This document shows, one piece after another, positions 31,932-43,732 of a stretch of 64,000 nt of DNA. The translations under genes were made by a program, and so were the position numbers. The stretch covers positions 186,001 through 250,000 of the forward strand of contig NZ_CP068771.1 of the NCBI RefSeq assembly GCF_018336935.1. The letters are read 5' to 3'. Position 1 is the stretch's first letter. The number at the start of each line of letters is the position of its first letter. The stretch comes from Serratia plymuthica (lineage in GTDB: Bacteria > Pseudomonadota > Gammaproteobacteria > Enterobacterales > Enterobacteriaceae). The notes beneath the pieces were generated by a model. The model searched no databases. It was not told the DNA's origin and saw nothing but the letters and a program-made list of their open reading frames with translations.

Positions 31932-32936
31932 TTATTCGTCCGGGTTTTCGGCGATAAAGCGCTCGGCGTCTTCAACCATGGATTTGGTGCCGACGAAGAA
32001 CGGTGCGCGCTGGTGCAGTTTCACCGGGGTAATGTCCAGAATACGGTTTTTACCGTCGCTGGCTTTACCGCCGGCCTGTTCCGCCAGGAACGCCATCGGG
32101 TTGCATTCATACAGCAGGCGCAGCTTGCCTTGCGGGTGGCTGGCGGTGCTTGGATAAATGTAGATGCCGCCTTTCAGCAGGTTGCGGTGGAAGTCGGCAA
32201 CCAGTGAACCGATGTAACGCGAGGTGTAAGGGCGTTGTGTCGCTTCGTCCTGTTCCTGGCAATACTTAATGTATTTCTTCACGCCGCGAGGAAACTTGAT
32301 GTAGTTGCCTTCGTTGATGGAATACATGTTGCCGGTGGCAGGGTAACGCACTTTCTCGTGGGAGAGGCAGAACACGCCCAGAGACGGATCGTAAGTAAAG
32401 GCATGCACGCCATAACCGGTGGTGTACACCAGCATGGTAGAGGAACCATAAACTACGTAGCCGGCTGCAACCTGGGCGCTGCCCGGTTGCAGGAAATCTT
32501 CTTCGGTCACGGGAGTGCCGACCGGGGTGATGCGACGATAGATAGAGAAAATAGTACCGACCGAGACGTTGACATCAATGTTGGACGAACCGTCCAACGG
32601 ATCCATCAACACCACATACTTACCATTTTCAGCCCGCTCGCCATCGAAAATCACGATTTCATCTTCTTCTTCAGAAGCGATACCCGCAACTTCACCGCGC
32701 GCTTTCAATGCCGCTTTCAGCTTTTCGTTGGCGAACAGGTCCAGTTTCATCTGGACTTCACCCTGTACGTTGGAAATGCCGCTGGTACCGAGGATATCAA
32801 CCAGACCCGCTTTGTTGATGTCGCGGTGGATGATTTTGGCGCCCAGTTTAATTGCAGAAAGTAACGCTGTCAGCTCGCCGGTGGCGTGAGAGAAGTCGTG
32901 CTGTTTCTCGACGATAAATTCGCCTAACGTTTTCAT
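31932..32936 (-). CDS. fbp: Fructose-1,6-bisphosphatase class I
   Basis: Fbp hydrolyses fructose-1,6-bisphosphate to fructose-6-phosphate, the controlled step of gluconeogenesis. The 334-residue protein has the metal-binding [19 protein letters not shown], the allosteric/AMP-responsive N-terminus ([16 protein letters not shown]) and the sugar-phosphate segment [20 protein letters not shown]. It is divergent from mpl, and 169 bases separate them. Confidence 0.97.
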   Translation of the reverse strand: MKTLGEFIVEKQHDFSHATGELTALLSAIKLGAKIIHRDINKAGLVDILGTSGISNVQGEVQMKLDLFANEKLKAALKARGEVAGIASEEEDEIVIFDGERAENGKYVVLMDPLDGSSNIDVNVSVGTIFSIYRRITPVGTPVTEEDFLQPGSAQVAAGYVVYGSSTMLVYTTGYGVHAFTYDPSLGVFCLSHEKVRYPATGNMYSINEGNYIKFPRGVKKYIKYCQEQDEATQRPYTSRYIGSLVADFHRNLLKGGIYIYPSTASHPQGKLRLLYECNPMAFLAEQAGGKASDGKNRILDITPVKLHQRAPFFVGTKSMVEDAERFIAENPDE

Positions 32937-33105
32937 GACACAATCCCTGAATCTACGGATGGGTAGCGGTTTGTTAACAAACCGCCAACGTATTCGCGAG
33001 CAGTGTAGCCCAAAGATGAGCGCTATTCATAGGCAAATCCATTTCTTCTGGACGATTCTGAGCGGTAGAATAAGGCAACATTCGACGTACTCAATTGAGA
33101 AAACT

Positions 33106-34485
33106 ATGCGCATTCACATTCTTGGGATCTGTGGCACCTTTATGGGCGGGCTGGCGGTACTGGCTCGTTCGTTGGGACATGAGGTGACCGGCTCTGACGC
33201 TAATGTCTATCCGCCGATGAGCACGCTGTTGGAGAAAGAGGGGATCGATCTGATCCAGGGCTACGATCCGGCTCAGTTGGATCCCGCGCCGGATCTGGTG
33301 ATCATCGGCAACGCCATGACGCGCGGCAACCCGTGCGTGGAAGCGGTGCTGGAGCAAGGCATCCCTTACGTTTCCGGCCCGCAGTGGCTGCATGACTATG
33401 TACTGCGCGATCGCTGGGTGCTGGCGGTTGCCGGGACCCACGGTAAAACCACCACGGCCGGTATGGCAACCTGGATCCTGGAAGTCTGCGGTTATCAGCC
33501 CGGTTTTGTCATCGGCGGCGTGCCGGGGAACTTCGACGTTTCCGCGCGCTTGGGCGGCAGCCCGTTCTTTGTGATCGAAGCCGATGAATACGACTGCGCA
33601 TTCTTCGACAAGCGCTCCAAGTTTGTTCATTACAGCCCGCGGACGCTGATCATGAACAATCTGGAGTTTGATCATGCCGATATCTTTGATGATCTGAAAG
33701 CGATCCAGAAGCAGTTCCATCATCTGGTGCGCCTGGTGCCGGGCAAGGGCAAGATCATTTTGCCTGACAACGACAATCACCTGAAACAGGTGATGGCGAT
33801 GGGATGCTGGAGCGAGCAGGAACTGGTTGGGGAAGAGGGGGCATGGCGGGCGCATAAGCTGACCCCGGATGCCAGCCACTATGAAGTGTTCCTCAACGGC
33901 GACAAGGTTGGCGAGGTGAAATGGGCGCTGGTGGGCGAGCACAACATGCATAATGGCCTGATGGCCATTGCCGCAACGCGTCACGTTGGCGTGCAGCCTG
34001 CAGATGCCTGCAGTGCACTGGGTGATTTCATCAATGCCCGCCGCCGTCTGGAGCTGCGCGGCGAAGCCAACGGCGTCACGGTGTACGACGATTTTGCGCA
34101 TCACCCAACGGCGATTTTGGCGACCCTGGCCGCTCTGCGCGGCAAAGTGGGGGGCACCGCCCGCATTTTGGCAGTGCTTGAACCGCGTTCCAACACCATG
34201 AAAATGGGCATCAGCAAGAACGATTTGGCGCCATCGCTTGGCCGCGCCGATGAGGTCTTCCTGTTCCAGCCGCACCATATTCCCTGGCAGGTGGCGGAAG
34301 TGGCGGAAGCCTGCGTACAGCCGGCCCACTGGAGCGCCGATCTCGGCACGTTGGTGGATATGATAGTGAAAACCGCTCAGCCGGGTGACCATATCCTGGT
34401 GATGAGTAACGGCGGATTTGGTGGGATCCACGATCGGCTGCTGGAGGCATTGGCCAATAAACCAGAGCCGAAAGTCACCTACTGA
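33106..34485 (+). CDS. mpl: UDP-N-acetylmuramate:L-alanyl-gamma-D-glutamyl-meso-diaminopimelate ligase
   Basis: Mpl attaches the recycled murein tripeptide to UDP-MurNAc, so that cell-wall peptides are reused. The 459-residue product is a Mur ligase: a Rossmann N-domain (HILGICGTFMGGLAVLARSLGHEV), the ATP-binding AGTHGKTTTAGM, FVIEADEYDCAFFDKRSKF in the central domain, and DDFAHHPTAI with PRSNTMKMG in the C-domain. The ATG at 33106 is the family start; the frame continues 57 codons upstream through the divergent promoter region without similarity. Confidence 0.97.
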   Translation: MRIHILGICGTFMGGLAVLARSLGHEVTGSDANVYPPMSTLLEKEGIDLIQGYDPAQLDPAPDLVIIGNAMTRGNPCVEAVLEQGIPYVSGPQWLHDYVLRDRWVLAVAGTHGKTTTAGMATWILEVCGYQPGFVIGGVPGNFDVSARLGGSPFFVIEADEYDCAFFDKRSKFVHYSPRTLIMNNLEFDHADIFDDLKAIQKQFHHLVRLVPGKGKIILPDNDNHLKQVMAMGCWSEQELVGEEGAWRAHKLTPDASHYEVFLNGDKVGEVKWALVGEHNMHNGLMAIAATRHVGVQPADACSALGDFINARRRLELRGEANGVTVYDDFAHHPTAILATLAALRGKVGGTARILAVLEPRSNTMKMGISKNDLAPSLGRADEVFLFQPHHIPWQVAEVAEACVQPAHWSADLGTLVDMIVKTAQPGDHILVMSNGGFGGIHDRLLEALANKPEPKVTY

Positions 34486-34507
34486 TCGACAGGAACAATT
34501 CGATAAA

Positions 34508-34530
34508 GGGCCGTCAGCGGCCCTTTTTTT
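34508..34530 (+). terminator. Rho-independent terminator after mpl
   Basis: GGGCCG-TCAG-CGGCCC is followed by TTTTTTT. Confidence 0.88.
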
Positions 34531-34535
34531 CGCCC

Positions 34536-34562
34536 ATAAAAAAGCCCTCGCGAGCGAGGGCA
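34536..34562 (-). terminator. Rho-independent terminator for the yhcN-like genes
   Basis: Read on the minus strand, GCCCTCGCTCGCGAGGGC is followed by seven T. It ends the transcript coming from 34939. Confidence 0.85.
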
Positions 34563-34675
34563 ACGGGGTTCGTCGGATAGGACGACGATAATCTTCAGAG
34601 AATACGCGTTTACGACAGAACTCGGCAGTGGCAGTGACGAGGGTAATCAGTTCGGCAATCGCGTTCTCTGAATTG
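34563..34675 (-). other. Structured 3' UTR behind a yhcN-like gene
   Basis: Just behind the stop codon, CAGAGAACGCG (minus strand, 34661-34671 region) pairs with CGCG-TA-TTCTCTG (34595-34608), enclosing about 50 bases. A second small hairpin (CGTCG/CGACG) follows and then the terminator. This is the layout of a 3' UTR that could be released as a small RNA; there is no direct evidence that it is. Confidence 0.4.
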
Positions 34676-34939
34676 TTATTTGTAGATTTCGGCAGTCGCG
34701 TGCCAATTGCCGTTTTCGTAGGCTTCGATCACTCGGTACGCTTTAGCGCCTTGCTTATCGGCTTTGTCGGACAGCGCCTGACGAATATCCGAAGGTGAAC
34801 CGGTGACGCCACTGGCGGTAATGGTGCCGACAGACTGAAGATCAGCGGTCTGGTCATTGGTGATCAACGTAGCGGCTGACGCGCCGAACGAAAGGGCTGA
34901 CATCAGGCTAATTGCCGCGAGGGTAGCTTTCATATTCAT
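34676..34939 (-). CDS. YhcN-like DUF1471 periplasmic protein, copy A
   Basis: The 87-residue protein has a signal peptide (about 1-22, ending GASA) and a BhsA/McbA fold: LQSVGTITASGVTGSPSDIR, then KADKQGAKAYRVIEA and HATAEIYK. E. coli yhcN lies beside argR in the same way and responds to acid and peroxide. It is about 63 percent identical, by hand count, to the neighbouring copy at 35064, without gaps, so the two are tandem duplicates. A structured 3' UTR and a strong terminator follow. Confidence 0.88.
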   Translation of the reverse strand: MNMKATLAAISLMSALSFGASAATLITNDQTADLQSVGTITASGVTGSPSDIRQALSDKADKQGAKAYRVIEAYENGNWHATAEIYK

Positions 34940-35063
34940 GGTCGTGGGTCCTGTAGCGATAACAGCCAGGAAGGGCTTTACAGCGTTTATTATTCTTGAA
35001 GGCTGTTATCGGCAATGCTGGTTTCCAGAGATTTATTGCCCGTTGCCGGGTAATGCCGGGGTC

Positions 35064-35327
35064 TTATTTATAAATTTCAGCCGTGACGTGGTAGTTGTCT
35101 TCATTGCGCGCTTCGATTACACGGTAAGCGGTCGCGCCATGGGCATCGGCTTTTTCAGACAGCGCCTGACGGATATCTGAAGGGGCGCCGGCTATACCAT
35201 TGACGGTAATGGTGCCTGCGGACTGCAGTTTGGCTGCTTGTTCTGCATCAACGGATTGTGCTGCAAAAGCACCAAAGGAAAGCACAGATAGCAGGCTTAG
35301 TGTTGCAACGGTAGCTTTAATTTTCAT
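35064..35327 (-). CDS. YhcN-like DUF1471 periplasmic protein, copy B
   Basis: This 87-residue paralogue of the gene at 34676 has a signal peptide (MKIKATVATLSLLSVLSFGAFA) and the motif GAPSDIRQALSEKADAHGATAYRVIEA. It lies upstream of copy A in the same direction, 124 bases apart, so copy A may be transcribed from its own promoter or as part of the same RNA. A good CRP-like site lies 41 bases upstream of the ATG. Either copy could be the orthologue of E. coli YhcN. Confidence 0.88.
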   Translation of the reverse strand: MKIKATVATLSLLSVLSFGAFAAQSVDAEQAAKLQSAGTITVNGIAGAPSDIRQALSEKADAHGATAYRVIEARNEDNYHVTAEIYK

Positions 35328-35735
35328 GATCTCACCTTATCGTATTCTTTTATCAGTTCCAATGAACTGTGATTTACGTCACGGAAATGAGTATACATCT
35401 AGTAACTCGAAAAATTAATAGTTTGCTAACAATTGCTAGTGAAACTTTAACCTGATGATGCTTATTTTTTATAACCACAAGGAATAAAAACTGGTCATAA
35501 AACGATCTGTTTGTGTTAATTTTATGTAATTTCAATCAGGTAAGTGCTTTTGACCAAAAGTGCGGAAGATCACAGTGGGTAGTGCTGGCTACACGTAAAT
35601 GTCATGGAAATGTGTTGCTGAGGAGAGTTAAAGCAGCGTTAAACGCGGTTGATGGCGGGAAAAGATAAAGCGGGAGTTGGCGTTAACGACGGGCTGGCGC
35701 AATGCGACCGGCAGCCGCATTGACCAGCGTCGGGC
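35328..35735. other. Intergenic region between yhcN copy B and argR
   Basis: This 408-base gap contains the CRP-like site at 35368 next to copy B. The rest (35390-35560) is AT-rich and then of ordinary composition; I see no gene, RNA gene or terminator for argR. Confidence 0.5.
35368..35383. promoter_or_regulatory. CRP-like binding site upstream of yhcN copy B
   Basis: TGTGA-TTTACG-TCACG matches the CRP consensus TGTGA-N6-TCACA at nine of ten conserved bases. Its centre is about 48 bases from the start codon, so activation would need a very short leader; repression or a second promoter is possible. Confidence 0.6.
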
Positions 35736-36398
<663 letters not shown>

Positions 36399-36461
36399 TT
36401 ATTAAAATGATGTTGTTCTGATGTTGTGTAAGGGTGTAATGTAACCGCCGGTTAACTTGCT

Positions 36462-36477
36462 TGTGAATAACCTCGCA
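36462..36477. promoter_or_regulatory. CRP-like site upstream of mdh
   Basis: TGTGA-ATAACC-TCGCA matches the CRP consensus at nine of ten conserved bases. E. coli mdh is regulated by carbon source and by ArcA. Confidence 0.5.
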
Positions 36478-36597
36478 CTATTTTTGATTAATGTGCGCTA
36501 TGCCCTTAATGTGTAAGCCATTTAATTTAAAATGAGCGCGACATCGGCTGTTTTATTGCGCCAGTTCTCAAACAGACTGTTAAGAGATTGTTTTTAA

Positions 36598-37611
<1,014 letters not shown>

Positions 37612-37638
37612 TCAACCCAGAACGCATGAGTATGCATA

Positions 37639-37670
37639 AGCCGCCGGACATCGTACCGGCGGTTTTTTTA
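37639..37670 (+). terminator. Rho-independent terminator after mdh
   Basis: CCGCCGG-ACATCGTA-CCGGCGG is followed by TTTTTTT. It lies just before the stop of the convergent sfsB. Confidence 0.9.
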
Positions 37671-37678
37671 TGCCCGAA

Positions 37679-37939
37679 TCATGACCTGATACGGGCTTTT
37701 CGATTCAGCAGGTCGTTGGTTTGCGGATCGAAATAGCGGCTTGGCCAGATCTCTGCAGGATGGATATCCAAGGCTTCGGCAATCAGCCACTCTCCTTTTG
37801 GCCAGGGCCGAGATAGCGCGTTTGCCAGTGTGGATGAGCTAAGCCCTGCCTGGCGCGATACCGCCGCCAGCGTCGTTCCCTTCTTACGTAAAGCCGCGAT
37901 GATATCCGCCGGATGCCAGTCCTTGTTCCTGGAATTCAT
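37679..37939 (-). CDS. sfsB: SfsB/Nlp, Ner-family DNA-binding regulator
   Basis: The 86-residue protein is a small helix-turn-helix regulator of the Ner family, named for the early repressor of phage Mu. WHPADIIAALRKKGTTLAAVSRQAGLSSSTLANAL spans the lambda-repressor-like HTH, followed by PWPKGEWLIAEALDIHPAEIWPSRYF, a family hallmark. E. coli SfsB (Nlp), encoded beside ispB, affects maltose genes. It is divergent from the YfeC-like gene across 174 bases rich in inverted repeats, and converges with mdh. Confidence 0.9.
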   Translation of the reverse strand: MNSRNKDWHPADIIAALRKKGTTLAAVSRQAGLSSSTLANALSRPWPKGEWLIAEALDIHPAEIWPSRYFDPQTNDLLNRKARIRS

Positions 37940-37971
37940 GTTTGCATTCCCTTTTTTGATTAGCGAAAGTT

Positions 37972-37993
37972 CTGTTAGTGGTATAACTAACAG
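37972..37993. promoter_or_regulatory. Perfect inverted repeat, candidate operator for SfsB
   Basis: CTGTTAGT and ACTAACAG are separated by six bases (GGTATA). It lies 33 bases upstream of the sfsB start, between two divergent DNA-binding-protein genes, which is the usual place for an autoregulatory operator. Confidence 0.55.
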
Positions 37994-38032
37994 GTCAAGA
38001 TTAATCGTTTGAACAACATGAAACGCTTATAC

Positions 38033-38081
38033 GGAAATTAGAATACCACTAAATTTCCATAAAAATACCTCAATAATTTCC
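38033..38081. promoter_or_regulatory. Clustered AATTTCC heptamers before the YfeC-like gene
   Basis: GGAAATT (38033-38039) and AATTTCC (38052-38058) form an inverted pair, and a third AATTTCC follows at 38075-38081, 23 bases from the second. The spacing is near two helical turns. They could be binding sites of the YfeC-like protein or SfsB. Confidence 0.4.
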
Positions 38082-38113
38082 AAAAACGTCCTTGCACATT
38101 TTTTCCAGAGATT

Positions 38114-38470
38114 ATGGCTATGAAAAAAGAGTGGTTTGCCGCCAAGGAACTAACAGGCATTGCAGGATTACCCGCTTCACCACAGGGAATAAATTTGATG
38201 GCGCGTCGCGACGGCTGGATCAGCCGCAGGCGTAAAGGTGTGCAGGGAAAGGCGCTGGAATATCATATTGACAGCTTACCCTCAGGTACGCGCAATTTGC
38301 TGATGTTGAAAGAAGATCCGGCAACTTATGACATCGAGCGCAAGGATCCTCTGGCGGTGTGGATTGAATATTACTATCACCTGACGGAAACCGAGCGTGA
38401 GAAAGTGTTGGCGTTCCTGATGCGTGAAGGCATCGGCAGCCTGCTGGCGCGTATCTCGGAGGGGAAATGA
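38114..38470 (+). CDS. YfeC-like Mu-type winged-helix DNA-binding protein
   Basis: The 118-residue product resembles E. coli YfeC and contains the DNA-binding domain found at the N-terminus of MuA transposase and in Mu repressor: EWFAAKELTGIAGLPASPQGIN, then RRDGWISRRRKGVQGKALEY. A C-terminal helix-rich part (HLTETEREKVLAFLMREGIGSLLARI) is also like YfeC. Either ATG (38114 or 38120) may be used. It has no transposase domain, so it is a free-standing regulator. It is transcribed away from sfsB and towards ispB. Its targets are unknown. Confidence 0.78.
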   Translation: MAMKKEWFAAKELTGIAGLPASPQGINLMARRDGWISRRRKGVQGKALEYHIDSLPSGTRNLLMLKEDPATYDIERKDPLAVWIEYYYHLTETEREKVLAFLMREGIGSLLARISEGK

Positions 38471-38520
38471 ACAGACCTGCGGCCGCAGGTCTGTAGAAAC
38501 TGCCAAGGGATTTTTGTTTC

Positions 38521-39492
38521 TCAAAAATCTCGCTGAACCGCAAGGTGCGCTAATCCTTCCAGCGCGGAGCGATGAGGGGATTCCGGCAGAACCTGCAGCG
38601 CGGCAATCGCCTTATCGGCCTCTTCTTCGGCGCGTTGGCGGGTATATTCAAGCGAGCCGCACTGTTGCATGGCCTGTAAAACCGGTTCTAACAGATGACG
38701 GCCGCTGCCTTGCTCAATGGCTTCGCGGATCATGGCCGTTTGCGCGCTGTTGCCGTTACGCATGGCGTGCAGCAAGGGCAGCGTGGGCTTCCCTTCGTTC
38801 AGATCGTCACCGGTATTTTTACCCAGCGTACTGCCGTCGGCGCTGTAATCGAGCAGATCGTCGATCAGCTGGAATGCGGTGCCGAGATAGCGGCCGTAAT
38901 CCTGCAGCGCCTTTTCTTCAGCTTCGCTGGCCTCGGAAAGGATCGCGGACGATTGCGCCGCCGCTTCAAAAAGACGAGCGGTTTTGCTGTAGATCACCCG
39001 CATATAACTCTCTTCGGTGATGTCCGGATCGTTCACGTTCATTAACTGCAGCACTTCACCCTCGGCGATGACGTTGACGGCTTCGGACATCAGCGCCAGC
39101 ACGCGGAGTGACTCCAGGCTGGTCATCATCTGGAAAGCGCGGGTATAAATGAAGTCGCCCACCAGCACGCTGGCGGCATTGCCGAACGCGGCATTGGCGG
39201 TGGCCTTGCCGCGGCGCATGTCGGATTCATCCACCACGTCATCATGCAGCAGGGTCGCGGTATGAATGAATTCGATCAGCGCAGCGACGGTAATGTGCTT
39301 ATCGCCCTGATAATGCAACGCCCGCGCCGCCAGAACGGCGATCATCGGACGGATGCGCTTACCGCCACCGCTGATAATGTAATAGCCAAGCTGATTGATG
39401 AGTGTGACATCGGAATTCAGCTGTTCGAGAATTGTTGCGTTCACGGCCGCCATATCTTGCGCGGTTAACTCGGTAATTTGCTCTAGGTTCAT
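38521..39492 (-). CDS. ispB: Octaprenyl diphosphate synthase
   Basis: IspB makes the C40 side chain of ubiquinone and menaquinone from farnesyl diphosphate and isopentenyl diphosphate. From the ATG at 39492 the product is 323 residues, the E. coli length. Both aspartate-rich motifs are present: LLHDDVVDESDMRRG and QLIDDLLDYSADG, with SGGGKRIRP near the N-terminus. The frame continues 17 codons upstream without similarity. It is divergent from rplU, as in E. coli. Confidence 0.97.
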   Translation of the reverse strand: MNLEQITELTAQDMAAVNATILEQLNSDVTLINQLGYYIISGGGKRIRPMIAVLAARALHYQGDKHITVAALIEFIHTATLLHDDVVDESDMRRGKATANAAFGNAASVLVGDFIYTRAFQMMTSLESLRVLALMSEAVNVIAEGEVLQLMNVNDPDITEESYMRVIYSKTARLFEAAAQSSAILSEASEAEEKALQDYGRYLGTAFQLIDDLLDYSADGSTLGKNTGDDLNEGKPTLPLLHAMRNGNSAQTAMIREAIEQGSGRHLLEPVLQAMQQCGSLEYTRQRAEEEADKAIAALQVLPESPHRSALEGLAHLAVQRDF

Positions 39493-39660
39493 TGTATTTT
39501 TTTCAGCTGTGTTTCTCTTCACCGCGTTGAGATCGCTGCTCACATCGGTACATGGCGGTAACTGTCCCCCTGATTGTACTTGAAAAACGGCTCAGATAAA
39601 CGCCATGAAAGAAACTGTGCTTTTTTTCTTCTTTTTTCTGCTTCTGGTCTTATTCTGCTC

Positions 39661-39689
39661 TTGTCATATGCGGGATTATTGCGTAGAAT
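39661..39689 (+). promoter_or_regulatory. Sigma-70 promoter of rplU-rpmA
   Basis: TTGTCA (39661-39666) and TAGAAT (39684-39689) are 17 bases apart. The predicted leader is about 65 bases. Confidence 0.8.
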
Positions 39690-39734
39690 TCGCGCCCTAT
39701 TGTGAATATTTATAGCGCGCTCTGTACTAAATAG

Positions 39735-40073
<339 letters not shown>

Positions 40074-40078
40074 GTTAG

Positions 40079-40348
<270 letters not shown>

Positions 40349-40374
40349 TTTTTCGAGCCTTACTAAATAGATGT

Positions 40375-40404
40375 AAGCCCCGCAATTCGTTGCGGGGCTT
40401 TTTA
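40375..40404 (+). terminator. Rho-independent terminator after rpmA
   Basis: AAGCCCCGCAA-TTCG-TTGCGGGGCTT followed by TTT. Downstream yhbE-obgE therefore depend on read-through or their own promoter. Confidence 0.85.
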
Positions 40405-40453
40405 CATTTATGGGCTGCTTATGCATCGGCCCGTCAGCGCTGGCAAAGGTAAG

Positions 40454-41425
40454 ATGGAAACGAAACAGCAGGTCGGAATTGGCATTTCTCTGGCGGTGAC
40501 TACGGCAATTTGCTGGGGTGCGTTGCCGATTGCGATGAAAGAAGTGCTGGTCGTGATGGATCCGTTTACCATCGTTTGGTATCGATTTACCCTTGCCGCA
40601 CTCGGCCTGGGGAGCATTCTGGCGATACGCGGCAGATTGCCTCCGGTGAAAATGTTCCGTCAGCCGCGCTGGCTGTTAATGTTGGCAATCGCCACGGCGG
40701 GCCTGCTGGGGAACTTTATCTTCTTCAGCTCTTCGTTGCAGTACCTCAGCCCGACGGCGTCGCAAGTGATCGGCCAACTGTCGCCGGTCGGTATGATGTT
40801 TGCCAGCGTGTTGATTTTAAAAGAGCGCATGCGCATCACTCAGGTGATTGGCGCGCTGATGTTGATCTGTGGGCTAATGCTGTTTTTCAATGTCAGCCTG
40901 ATTGAGATCTTCACCCGCCTGACGGATTACACCCTTGGGGTGCTGCTGGGCGTTTGTGCGGCAGCGGTTTGGGTGACTTATGGCGTTGCGCAGAAAGTGT
41001 TGCTGCGCCGATTGGCTTCACCGCAGATCCTGGTAATGTTGTACACTTTATGTGCAGTGGCGCTGTTCCCTCTGGCCCGGCCAGAGATGATTTCCCAACT
41101 CAGTGGCTGGCAATTGGCTTGTCTGCTGTTTTGTGGCGCTAACACGCTGATTGGCTACGGTGCACTGGCGGAAGCCATGGCGCGCTGGCAGGCAGCGCAG
41201 GTGAGTGCGTTAGTCACGCTGACACCGCTGTTTACCCTGCTGTTTTCAGATTTATTGGCGCTGGCCTGGCCACACGTATTCGCCGCCCCGGCATTGAATG
41301 TCGTCGGCTATCTCGGTGCTTTCGTGGTGGTAGCGGGCGCCATGTTTTCCGCAATTGGTCACCGGTGGTGGCCGCGACGGGCAGAAACCAACCTGGTTGT
41401 TCCTTTAAAGCAGCCCGGTGAATGA
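40454..41425 (+). CDS. yhbE: YhbE, EamA/DMT-family transporter
   Basis: The 323-residue protein has ten hydrophobic segments in two EamA repeats and matches E. coli YhbE throughout (AICWGALPIAMKEVL, LQYLSPTASQVIGQLSPVGMM, YGVAQKVLLRRLASPQIL, GYGALAEAMARWQAAQVSA). The start at 40454 gives METKQQVGIG behind AAGGTAAG; the frame extends 11 codons upstream. The transported compound is unknown. It lies 16 bases before obgE, so the pair is co-transcribed. Confidence 0.93.
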   Translation: METKQQVGIGISLAVTTAICWGALPIAMKEVLVVMDPFTIVWYRFTLAALGLGSILAIRGRLPPVKMFRQPRWLLMLAIATAGLLGNFIFFSSSLQYLSPTASQVIGQLSPVGMMFASVLILKERMRITQVIGALMLICGLMLFFNVSLIEIFTRLTDYTLGVLLGVCAAAVWVTYGVAQKVLLRRLASPQILVMLYTLCAVALFPLARPEMISQLSGWQLACLLFCGANTLIGYGALAEAMARWQAAQVSALVTLTPLFTLLFSDLLALAWPHVFAAPALNVVGYLGAFVVVAGAMFSAIGHRWWPRRAETNLVVPLKQPGE

Positions 41426-41441
41426 TTTACGGAGACGGTAA

Positions 41442-42614
<1,173 letters not shown>

Positions 42615-42627
42615 TCTTGCGAAGAGA

Positions 42628-42660
42628 AGGGCCCAGTTTACAACGCTGGGCCCTTTTTTT
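42628..42660. terminator. Terminator between obgE and pmrB
   Basis: GGGCCCAG and CTGGGCCC form the stem, with T7 on the plus strand. pmrB ends at 42668 on the other strand. Confidence 0.87.
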
Positions 42661-42667
42661 ATCGGCG

Positions 42668-43732
42668 TTATTTGTCCAGCACGTTTTCAGGTAGCCAGCA
42701 TTGGGCATTCAGCCCGCTGGTATCCTGGCGATTCTCCAGCGTCAGACGGCCCTGATGCAACTGCACGATACGGGTCACGATATTCAGCCCCAGTCCGCTG
42801 CCGCCATAACGCTGATCCATACGGCGGAATGCCTGGGTGAGTTCGCTTGCCATATTTTCTTTAACGCCCGGGCCCTCATCAATCACCTGCAGCAGGTGGC
42901 CGCGGTCTTGCGGCATAAGCTTAACCTGGATGAGGCTGCCTTCGGGGCTGTAGCGGTGCGCATTTTCCACCAGGTTCCGCAACAACAGACGCAGCAGCAC
43001 CGGGTCGCCATGAATTTTTGCCTCCGCAGGGAGTCGCCATTGCAGCTTTTGAGCGCGTTGAGCGGCCAGCTCGCCAAGCTCCTCCCGCAGTGGCTGAATC
43101 ACATCGTTCACCCAATCAAAACGTTGATAGTGTCCGCTGGCAAAATCCTGCCCGGCACGCGACAGCATCAGCAGCTGTTCGACGGTATGCATCAACTGGT
43201 CAATGCGGGTAATCAGCGGTTTGCTTTGCTCAATACCCTGTTTTTCCATGAGCTCCAGATGCAGACGGATCCCCGCTAACGGCGTGCGCAGTTCATGTGC
43301 CGCGTCGGCGGTGAACAGCCGCTCCTGCTGGATGGTGTTGTCCAGGCGTGAGAACAGCTGATTGAGTGCGGTAGTGACCGCTTTCATTTCCAGGCTGTCA
43401 CTGTTAAGGGGGAGCGGGGTCAGGTTATCGGCGGAACGTTTCTCCAGCCGTTGTTGCAGCTGATTGAGCGGGCGGATAATCCAGCTAATGGCCCAGAAAG
43501 AGGCCAGCAGCGTGACAATCATCATGATCAACGAAGGGGCGAGCAGCGAGGCTATCGCTTCGGCGATTTCGGTGTCGACACGTTCAGTGCGAACCTTGGC
43601 AGACAGCGTTTCATCCACCAGGAAGCTGATTTGCTCCTGGCTTTCATGCCACAACCAAAAGACGCTGATAAGCTGGGTGACCAGGAGGATCAGCGCCAGC
43701 ATCAACAACAGACGACGGCGCATGCTGATCAT
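42668..43732 (-). CDS. pmrB: PmrB (BasS) sensor histidine kinase
   Basis: PmrB senses ferric iron and acid pH in the periplasm and phosphorylates PmrA, which controls lipid A modification and polymyxin resistance. The 354 residues have TM1 (about 8-27), a short periplasmic loop (about 30-64) with an ExxE iron-type motif (EIAE), TM2 (about 67-87), HAMP, the phospho-acceptor His146 in DAAHELRTPLAG, NLVENAHRYSPEG and GSGLGLNIV. LISVFWLWHES is shared with E. coli BasS. It overlaps pmrA by four bases. Confidence 0.9.
   Translation of the reverse strand: MISMRRRLLLMLALILLVTQLISVFWLWHESQEQISFLVDETLSAKVRTERVDTEIAEAIASLLAPSLIMMIVTLLASFWAISWIIRPLNQLQQRLEKRSADNLTPLPLNSDSLEMKAVTTALNQLFSRLDNTIQQERLFTADAAHELRTPLAGIRLHLELMEKQGIEQSKPLITRIDQLMHTVEQLLMLSRAGQDFASGHYQRFDWVNDVIQPLREELGELAAQRAQKLQWRLPAEAKIHGDPVLLRLLLRNLVENAHRYSPEGSLIQVKLMPQDRGHLLQVIDEGPGVKENMASELTQAFRRMDQRYGGSGLGLNIVTRIVQLHQGRLTLENRQDTSGLNAQCWLPENVLDK

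Noticed and set aside
33091..34563. A 490-codon open frame on the minus strand across mpl
   Set aside because: It is antisense to a conserved ligase gene, lacks family similarity or a ribosome-binding site, and arises from codon bias.
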